A stretch of DNA of 5,755 nucleotides, taken from assembly GCA_026983855.1 (NCBI GenBank), contig JALSTE010000010.1, positions 1-5,755 of the forward strand, written 5' to 3'. The notes beneath the pieces were generated by a model. That model did no database searches. It was not told the DNA's origin and saw only the letters and a list, made by a program, of their open reading frames with translations. Shown piece by piece: positions 1 through 4,741 of the stretch (positions are counted from its first letter, which is position 1; each line of letters starts with the position of its first letter). The translations under genes and the position numbers were made by a program. This stretch comes from Acidimicrobiia bacterium. GTDB lineage: Bacteria; Actinomycetota; Acidimicrobiia; Acidimicrobiales; Poriferisodalaceae.

Positions 1-1551
1 GCCGGCCAGGCCGTTGGTGGTGACGATCGAGCCGACCCAACCCGATCCACCCCACTGGGTCAGGAAGATCGATCCCGAGCACACGGCGGGGAATGTGGGG
101 CTCTGGCCACACTTGAGGGTGCCCACCCCCAGCAGCGAGGGAGAGGTGGTGTCCTCGGCCCCGGCCAGGGCTCCGGAGGGTCCACCCCGGGCTATGGCGT
201 CGGCGGTGGCGGTGAGGCTCACGTAGCCCATCAGGGCCCACTCGTCGTCGGCCCGGGCCGGGTCGATGCCGGCTATGGCCCCCGAGACGATGGCGTAGGC
301 GTCCCTCTCCGTCGAGGACCCCAGACCGAGCACCGCCGAGGTCCAGATCTCGTTCTGGAACCAGGCGTCGGCGGCGGCGGGTCCCCTCGACCCGAGCACG
401 GACGGGGCCGCACAGTCGTGGACGTAGTAGGTCGGCGCCGCCACCCCGGCCGCGAACAGCGCGTCGATCACCCCCCCACAGCTGGAGGAGTCGGTCACGA
501 CCAGCCAGGCCTCGGGTCCGAAGTCGACCGCCGGGGCCAGGAGACCGGCCGGGTCGGTGGTACCGGGGGGCACGGCCACGGTGGCGACCGACACCCCGTA
601 CTCGGAGAGGATGGGCTCCATCAGCGACTGGACCCGGTTGAAGCCCTCGGGGGTGTCGTCGTGGACGATCGTCACATCGAGGAATCCCTCGTCCACCGCC
701 AGCTGGGCCAGGCCGGTCAGGGCGGTGACCGGACCCCCCAGGGTCAGGGCGGTCTGAGGGGCGGAGGCGTCGACGAGACTCCCGGCCACTCCACCCACCA
801 CGGCGACTCCCCTGGCCTGGAGGACGGCCCGGACGGCGCCCCCCTGCCCCCCCGGACCCTGGACCACCGCCGCCACCCCGGTGTCGGCGAAGCCCTGGGC
901 GCAGACCCCCGCCGAGGCCGCGTCGGTGTACGTGCACACCGACAGCTCGATGGTTCGACCACCGGCCCCTCCGGTTCCGTTGACCCGACCCACCGCGGCC
1001 CGGACCCCGGTGGTGAAGGCCTCGGCGGCGGGGTCACCGGCCGCCACGGCGAGACCCACGTCGACCGGAGGGGGTGGAGGGAGGGTGGTGGTCGTCTGGT
1101 TCGGGGCCAGGGTCGTGGTGGTGCTGGGCTGGGTCGGATAGGTGACCACCACGCTGGTGGACGTGGTCGAAGTCGAGGTGGGGGCCATGGTGGTGGTGGG
1201 GGCCGTGGACGCCACGGGCACCGGCACCGTGGTGGTCGTCTCGGTCGAGGGATCCCGGGAGGGGACCACGATCTCATTGGGGTCCCCCGCCCCGACCACT
1301 CCCCCCGCCGGTCCGGTCCCCACGGTGTCGGGGACGGCGTGATTCCCCCCACCGCCGGCCTCGGTCGTGGTCACCATGACCAGATCCACCTCACGGGGAC
1401 CGGCGTCGGCGCCGCTGGTGCAGGCGGAGGCGAGCAAGGCCACCGTCCCGAACAACGCCAGCAGAGCCTTCCGCCGGTTGGTCCGGGGACCGGCCGGTTC
1501 ACGACCGTGACGGCGGGGCCGGCGCTGGTGACTGTCGTGGTCTGCTTTCAC
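1..1551 (-). CDS. Lipoprotein solute-binding protein, type 1 periplasmic-binding (LivJ-like) fold; 3' end outside window
   Basis: Likely the extracellular, lipid-anchored substrate receptor of an ABC importer for amino acids or a similar small solute. Seen: 517 codons without a stop. The start is GTG at 1549-1551 behind GGAGGAA with a 7-base spacer; the same frame has a stop at 1642-1644 and no other start before the hydrophobic core. Residues 1-28 are Arg/His-rich and end in TNRRKALLAL, a possible twin-arginine signal. The hydrophobic core (29-43) ends in LLASAC, so Cys44 is the predicted lipidated residue. A Thr/Pro/Gly-rich tether runs to about 162. The binding domain starts at VDVGLAVAAGD (163). 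Cysteines 206/217, 358/380 and 481/491 look like disulfide pairs. Known: LivJ-type receptors are tethered lipoproteins in Gram-positives. Inferred: the ligand, which cannot be read from the sequence. No permease or ATPase gene is in the window. Class fairly sure, substrate unknown. Confidence 0.82.
   Translation of the reverse strand, partial: MKADHDSHQRRPRRHGREPAGPRTNRRKALLALFGTVALLASACTSGADAGPREVDLVMVTTTEAGGGGNHAVPDTVGTGPAGGVVGAGDPNEIVVPSRDPSTETTTTVPVPVASTAPTTTMAPTSTSTTSTSVVVTYPTQPSTTTTLAPNQTTTTLPPPPPVDVGLAVAAGDPAAEAFTTGVRAAVGRVNGTGGAGGRTIELSVCTYTDAASAGVCAQGFADTGVAAVVQGPGGQGGAVRAVLQARGVAVVGGVAGSLVDASAPQTALTLGGPVTALTGLAQLAVDEGFLDVTIVHDDTPEGFNRVQSLMEPILSEYGVSVATVAVPPGTTDPAGLLAPAVDFGPEAWLVVTDSSSCGGVIDALFAAGVAAPTYYVHDCAAPSVLGSRGPAAADAWFQNEIWTSAVLGLGSSTERDAYAIVSGAIAGIDPARADDEWALMGYVSLTATADAIARGGPSGALAGAEDTTSPSLLGVGTLKCGQSPTFPAVCSGSIFLTQWGGSGWVGSIVTTNGLAG
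1066..1239 (-). repeat. Low-complexity Thr/Pro-rich linker coding tract
   Basis: Codons 105-162 of the lipoprotein gene are dominated by ACC/ACG threonine, with three TTTT runs (105-108, 144-147, 153-156) and a final run of five prolines (158-162). On the plus strand this reads as a GGT/GTGG-rich microsatellite-like stretch. It encodes the flexible stalk between the lipid anchor and the binding domain. Its simple composition makes its length prone to vary between strains, which is inference. Confidence 0.7.
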
Positions 1552-1558
1552 TGCGAGG

Positions 1559-1565
1559 TTCCTCC
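1559..1565 (-). promoter_or_regulatory. Shine-Dalgarno site fixing the GTG start of the lipoprotein gene
   Basis: GGAGGAA on the minus strand lies 7 bases before GTG 1551. It decides the start: there is no ATG, GTG or TTG in frame between the stop at 1642-1644 and this GTG, nor between the GTG and the signal-peptide core. Confidence 0.8.
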
Positions 1566-1661
1566 GACCGGGCCGGTCCGAGCCGCCTCGATGGTTCGGG
1601 GTCTGGGTGTGGGCGCTGGTTCGCCCCGGCCCGGTGGTCCCCTACCCATCGGCCCCCTCCC

Positions 1662-1675
1662 GCCGAAGTTTCGGC
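1662..1675. promoter_or_regulatory. Palindrome GCCGAA-GT-TTCGGC in the lipoprotein gene leader
   Basis: A perfect 6-base-arm palindrome with a two-base centre lies 111-124 bases upstream of the lipoprotein start. It could be a repressor site for the leftward gene. The two-base centre makes a clean RNA hairpin unlikely unless the inner pairs open. It is only a candidate, because palindromes of this size are not rare in such GC-rich DNA. Confidence 0.25.
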
Positions 1676-1783
1676 AAACCCCCCGGAGACCACGAGTTCC
1701 CATCCGGTCCCCCGGCCCCCGCCCACGGGTGAGGGAATCGGTTGCACCCCTTCCTCCGGCGGGCCAGAATTCTCCGATAACGA

Positions 1784-1812
1784 ACAGGACATGGATCTAT
1801 TGTCACTGGACA
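1784..1812 (+). promoter_or_regulatory. Candidate MocR operator: two AC(A/T)GGACA direct repeats 21 bp apart
   Basis: ACAGGACA at 1784-1791 and ACTGGACA at 1805-1812 match at 7 of 8 bases, with starts 21 bases apart, close to two helical turns. A related copy in inverted orientation (ACAGGACC on the minus strand) lies at 1832-1839. MocR regulators such as GabR and TauR are known to bind direct repeats upstream of their targets, and I recall a CTGGAC core for TauR. Binding here is inference: one 7-of-8 repeat in a 60-base stretch is not rare by chance. Confidence 0.3.
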
Positions 1813-1824
1813 AACTTGGGTGGC

Positions 1825-1844
1825 GGTGACAGGTCCTGTGCACC
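1825..1844. promoter_or_regulatory. Imperfect 20-base palindrome upstream of the regulator gene
   Basis: The left arm GGTGACAGG and the right arm CCTGTGCACC pair around a central T; the only defect is one extra G at 1840. It lies about 100 bases before the regulator start. It could be a protein-binding site or, if transcribed, a hairpin in the leader. There is no U-tract, so it is not a standard terminator. Confidence 0.35.
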
Positions 1845-1943
1845 CACAACCAGCCACCGACGAAATCGCCGACATCCCCCGCCGCCACCGACCGGACGGA
1901 GAAGCCCTCCCCCGGCGGTCGCGACCGACCGGACAGGCCCGAA

Positions 1944-3383
1944 TTGCCCGCAGAGAATCGAACCGAGAAACCCGGACCCGGCCCGGCACCGAGCGGTCCC
2001 GTGGGGAGCGATCTCCCCGATGAGGGGGAACGCCTGCTCTCCCTGATCGTGGAGTCCGTGGAGCACCCCAACGCCCAGGGGGTGGCGGCGGCCGTGGGCC
2101 GGTTGATCTCCTCCGGTGACCTGGCCGAGGGCCAGAGACTGCCCACGGTCCGGGCCATCGCCCGCGGGCTGGCCGTGAGTCCCACCACCATCAGCGACGC
2201 CTGGCAGATACTCGGCCGGGGCCGCACCATCGACACCCGGGGCCGCCAGGGCACGTTCGTCGGCAGCCACGAGGGCATCCGCCGCCGGCAGCGCTTCTGG
2301 CAGATCTACCCCTCTGACCTCGATACCGGACTCGACCTCAGTGAGGGGGTTCCCGACCCCGCGCTCCTCCCCTCCCTGGGTCCCATCCTGGCCCGTTTCG
2401 GGGATCAGCCCTTCACCGGCAGCTACCTCGACGATCCGGTGCTGGCCCCACTCAGGGAGTTGCTCGAGGGGCGCTGGCCCTTCCCCCCCGAGGCCATGAC
2501 CGTGGTCAACGGGGCCCTGGACGCCCTGGACCGGATATGCGCCACCAGTCTCCGGGTGGGCGACCGGGTCGTGGTGGAGGATCCCGGATTCCCACCCCTG
2601 TTCGACCTGCTGGAGGCCCACGGGATAGAACCGTTGGGGGTACCGATGGACGATGAGGGAATCCGGCCCGAGAGTCTGGAGGATGCGGTGAACCGCCGGG
2701 TGCAGGCCGTCTTCCTGCAGCCCCGATCCCACAACCCCACCGGGGTCGACATGTCGGCCCGCCGGAGGGACGAGCTGGCCTCGATTCTGGCCGATACCGG
2801 AATCCTGGTGGTGGAGGACGACCACAGTGGGGACCTCTCGATCGGTGACCCGGTCAGCCTCGGGGAGAAGCTCCCCGACACCACGGTTCGGATTCAGAGT
2901 TTCTCCAAGTCCCACGGACCCGATCTTCGTCTGGCGGCGGTGGGGGGTGCCCGCCAGCCCATAGCGGAACTGGTCACCCGTAGACGGCTCGGGAGTTCAT
3001 GGACCAGTCGTCTCCTCCAGCAGTTGCTCCTGGAGATGCTGCGGGACGACACCGTGACCACGGGGGTGATCCGGGCCGGTGAGACCTACCGCCACCGCCG
3101 AGGTCTCGTCACCGCGGTGCTCGACCGGAACGGGATCGGCTACACCGGGTACACCGGACTCAACCTGTGGGTCGAGGTCGACGACGAACGGTCCGCTCTC
3201 GTCTCCCTGGCCGCCCAGGGGATCGGTGTCGCCCCCGGATCCCCGTTCCAGCTGAACGGCAACGGCCCGGCGGCCCCGCCTCACATCCGGGTGACCACCG
3301 GGGTGCTGACCCGGGACCACGAGCGGATAGCCGGTCACATCGTGCGGGCCGCCCGACCAGTACCCAGCCGGACCGCCGTGTGA
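1944..3383 (+). CDS. MocR-family (PtsJ-like) transcriptional regulator: GntR-type winged helix fused to PLP aminotransferase fold
   Basis: Cytoplasmic DNA-binding protein expected to sense an amino acid or vitamin B6 form via bound PLP. Seen: a GntR-like winged helix at about 31-106 (LPTVRAIARGLAVSPTTISDAW, then RQGTFVG) and a short linker to about 125. The class I/II aminotransferase fold (about 126-470) has GSYLDD at 159-164, HNPTG at 263-267, EDDH with Asp292 facing the PLP ring nitrogen, Schiff-base Lys322 and phosphate-binding Arg329 in SFSKSHGPDLR, and C-terminal Arg449 in HIRVTTG for the substrate carboxylate. EDDH replaces the usual EDDY, which from memory is normal in the PtsJ-like subgroup. 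The 479-residue length fits MocR. The start is uncertain: TTG 1944 has a weak GGACAGG upstream, GTG 2001 is an alternative, and the frame has a stop at 1827-1829. The Pro-rich first 20 residues may be untranslated. It lies 110 bases before ald and diverges from the lipoprotein gene. Its target and effector are inferred, not shown. Confidence 0.85.
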   Translation: MPAENRTEKPGPGPAPSGPVGSDLPDEGERLLSLIVESVEHPNAQGVAAAVGRLISSGDLAEGQRLPTVRAIARGLAVSPTTISDAWQILGRGRTIDTRGRQGTFVGSHEGIRRRQRFWQIYPSDLDTGLDLSEGVPDPALLPSLGPILARFGDQPFTGSYLDDPVLAPLRELLEGRWPFPPEAMTVVNGALDALDRICATSLRVGDRVVVEDPGFPPLFDLLEAHGIEPLGVPMDDEGIRPESLEDAVNRRVQAVFLQPRSHNPTGVDMSARRRDELASILADTGILVVEDDHSGDLSIGDPVSLGEKLPDTTVRIQSFSKSHGPDLRLAAVGGARQPIAELVTRRRLGSSWTSRLLQQLLLEMLRDDTVTTGVIRAGETYRHRRGLVTAVLDRNGIGYTGYTGLNLWVEVDDERSALVSLAAQGIGVAPGSPFQLNGNGPAAPPHIRVTTGVLTRDHERIAGHIVRAARPVPSRTAV

Positions 3384-3493
3384 CCCCCCCCACCCGCCCG
3401 ACACCACCGACCCAGCGCCCCGAAACCCCCAGCCCCGACCCAGGGACCGGCTGGTCCCACCCCGAATCCGGAACAATCACCAGAGGAAGTCCA
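3384..3493 (+). promoter_or_regulatory. Regulator-ald intergenic spacer with hairpin
   Basis: This 110-base gap begins very C-rich. It contains GGGACC-GGCT-GGTCCC (3443-3458), a perfect 6-base-arm inverted repeat with a four-base centre, 35 bases before the ald start. It may be an operator or a leader hairpin. There is no U-tract. The ribosome-binding site AGAGGAAG (3482-3489) follows. No clear -10 box is seen, so co-transcription of ald with the regulator gene is possible. Confidence 0.4.
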
Positions 3494-4606
3494 ATGAAAA
3501 TCGGCGTAGTCACGGAGATCAAGACCAACGAGAGGAGGGTGGCCCTCACCCCCACCGGGACCCGTGAGGCGGTGGCCCACGGACACGAGGTCCTGGTCCA
3601 GAGGGGCGCCGGTCTCGGATCCAACATCACCGACGAGGCCTACGCCGCCGCCGGGGCCACCATGATCGACGACCCGGCCGAGGTGATAACCGGATGCGAT
3701 CTGCTGGTCCACGTCAAGGAACCCCAGCCCAACGAGATCGCCCTGCTCCGTTCGGGGCAGATCCTCTTCACCTACCTCCACCTGGCCGCCTACCCCGACG
3801 TGGCCCGGGGTCTGATGGACCGAGGGGTCACCGCCATCGCCTATGAGACCGTCACCATGGCCGACGGTTCCCTGCCCCTGCTGGCGCCCATGAGCTACAT
3901 AGCCGGGCGGCTGGCGGTGCAGGCCGGGGCCTCCACCCTGGAGGCCCCCCACGGAGGCAAGGGGGTGCTGCTGGGCGGATATCCCGGCGTCCCCGCCGCC
4001 AAGGTCACGGTCCTGGGTGCCGGATCCGCCGGCATGAACGCCGTCGACGTCGCCGTGGGCATGGGGGCCAGGGTCACCCTGCTGGACCTGGATCAGTCCA
4101 AGCTGGCCCATGCCGAGGAACGATGGGGCACCAGGATCATCACCCAGTTCTCGTCCCTGGAGTCGGTGGAGGAGTGGGTGCTGTGGGCCGATCTGGTCGT
4201 GGGTGCGGTCCTCGTCGCCGGGAAGCGGGCCCCCGTGCTGGTCACCGCCGACCATGTCCGCGCCATGGAGCCGGGAACGGTGCTGGTGGACATCTCCATC
4301 GACCAGGGGGGCTGCTTCGCCACCTCCCACGAAACCACCCACGCCGACCCCACCTACGTGGTCGACGGTGTCGTCCACTACGCCGTGGGGAACATCCCCG
4401 GTGCCGTGCCGGCCACCTCCACCCGGGCCCTCACCAACGCCACCATGAGGTACGTCGTGTCCCTCGCCGACGGCCTCCGTCCGGCGCTTGAGGCCCACCC
4501 CGAACTCGTGCCGGGTGTCAACGTGGCCCACGGCAGGATCGTGAACACCGCCGTGGCCGATTCCCTGGGCCTGGAGCCCACCCCTCTGGACGCCGCCCTG
4601 GGCTGA
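3494..4606 (+). CDS. ald: Alanine dehydrogenase (EC 1.4.1.1)
   Basis: Catalyses NAD-dependent reversible oxidative deamination of L-alanine to pyruvate and ammonia in the cytoplasm, as a hexamer in characterised relatives. Seen: 370 residues, essentially the family length (the M. tuberculosis enzyme is 371). The N-terminal substrate domain begins MKIGVVTEIKTNERRVALTP. Residues known to matter in the M. tuberculosis enzyme fall at identical numbers: Arg15 and Lys75 (substrate), His96 and Asp270 (catalysis, the latter in VDISIDQGG), Ser134, Asp198 (NAD ribose, in LLDLDQ) and Asn300 in GNIPGAVP. The Rossmann motif GAGSAG is at 175-180. The ATG has a strong AGAGGAAG site 4 bases ahead. No frameshift or lost residue was seen. 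Asp198 argues for NAD over NADP. Context: it follows a MocR-type regulator, a plausible alanine-linked controller, unlike the Lrp-type AldR of mycobacteria. A lysine-forming or transhydrogenase paralogue is unlikely given the motif set. Confidence 0.96.
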   Translation: MKIGVVTEIKTNERRVALTPTGTREAVAHGHEVLVQRGAGLGSNITDEAYAAAGATMIDDPAEVITGCDLLVHVKEPQPNEIALLRSGQILFTYLHLAAYPDVARGLMDRGVTAIAYETVTMADGSLPLLAPMSYIAGRLAVQAGASTLEAPHGGKGVLLGGYPGVPAAKVTVLGAGSAGMNAVDVAVGMGARVTLLDLDQSKLAHAEERWGTRIITQFSSLESVEEWVLWADLVVGAVLVAGKRAPVLVTADHVRAMEPGTVLVDISIDQGGCFATSHETTHADPTYVVDGVVHYAVGNIPGAVPATSTRALTNATMRYVVSLADGLRPALEAHPELVPGVNVAHGRIVNTAVADSLGLEPTPLDAALG

Positions 4607-4741
4607 TCCTCCGGTGACCGGGCCGAGGCGAAGACGGCATCGAGGGCAAGTCACCCGGGCCCGGGCACCGCTCAAGAGACTCCCTCGCCGGCCGACCTGA
4701 CCGTTCGAGGCCCCCGTCGCGGGCCCGGAGGGAGAGTCACG
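4607..4741 (+). other. ald-downstream spacer with GC-rich potential RNA structure
   Basis: The 135-base gap between ald and the next gene holds CGAGGG (4641-4646) that can pair with CCCTCG (4682-4687), enclosing the self-complementary 12-mer CCCGGGCCCGGG (4654-4665), which can fold as CCCG-GGCC-CGGG. A second short stem, GGCCC (4709-4713) with GGGCC (4721-4725), ends next to the following ribosome-binding site. There is no U-tract, so I do not call a terminator. It may act as a partial terminator or leader structure. The spacer has no stop in the ald frame and no ATG, GTG or TTG in that frame before 4742. Confidence 0.3.
4727..4736 (+). promoter_or_regulatory. Shine-Dalgarno site favouring GTG 4742 over ATG 4754
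   Basis: The purine run GGAGGGAGAG ends 5 bases before GTG 4742. The in-frame ATG at 4754 lies 17 bases after the run, too far for normal initiation, so GTG is preferred and the protein begins (M)TTTMTTSHPLE. Confidence 0.7.

Larger units (their letters stand above)
1552..1943. promoter_or_regulatory. Divergent intergenic region between lipoprotein and MocR-type regulator genes
   Basis: This 392-base gap separates two divergently oriented genes, so promoters for both should lie here. The part from about 1766 to 1820 is clearly less GC-rich than the rest of the window and is the most likely promoter/operator core. It holds ACAGGACA (1784-1791) and ACTGGACA (1805-1812), a TTGTC-N4-GACAA palindrome (1800-1813), and just beyond it an imperfect 20-base palindrome (1825-1844). 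A separate palindrome lies at 1662-1675. I could not find a convincing -35/-10 pair on either strand, so promoter positions are not claimed. If the leftward promoter is in the low-GC core, the lipoprotein mRNA leader would be about 200 bases or more. No supportable gene lies in this gap. Confidence 0.5.

Noticed and set aside
1081..1240. GGT-rich plus-strand tract as a DNA-level repeat element or quadruplex
   Set aside because: It is explained by Thr-codon (ACC) runs of the linker. The unit is irregular and there are no spaced repeats as in CRISPR or other arrays.
1791..1829. Leu-rich mini-ORF MDLLSLDKLGWR upstream of the regulator, a possible attenuation leader peptide
   Set aside because: The AGGA before its ATG is only one base away, too close for initiation, and no terminator/antiterminator pair with a U-tract follows. 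The frame is kept only over 12 codons.
418..2046. Long plus-strand open frame antisense to the lipoprotein gene
   Set aside because: Its product is a Gly/Arg/His/Pro-rich string without domain pattern, and it overlaps a minus-strand gene with a good ribosome-binding site, lipobox and family fold. It is a GC-rich frame shadow.
2817..2825. EDDH in place of EDDY in the regulator, suspected loss of PLP binding
   Set aside because: Asp292, Lys322, Arg329, Arg449 and HNPTG are all intact, and EDDH is, from memory, usual in the PtsJ-like subgroup, so this is a subfamily trait and not damage.
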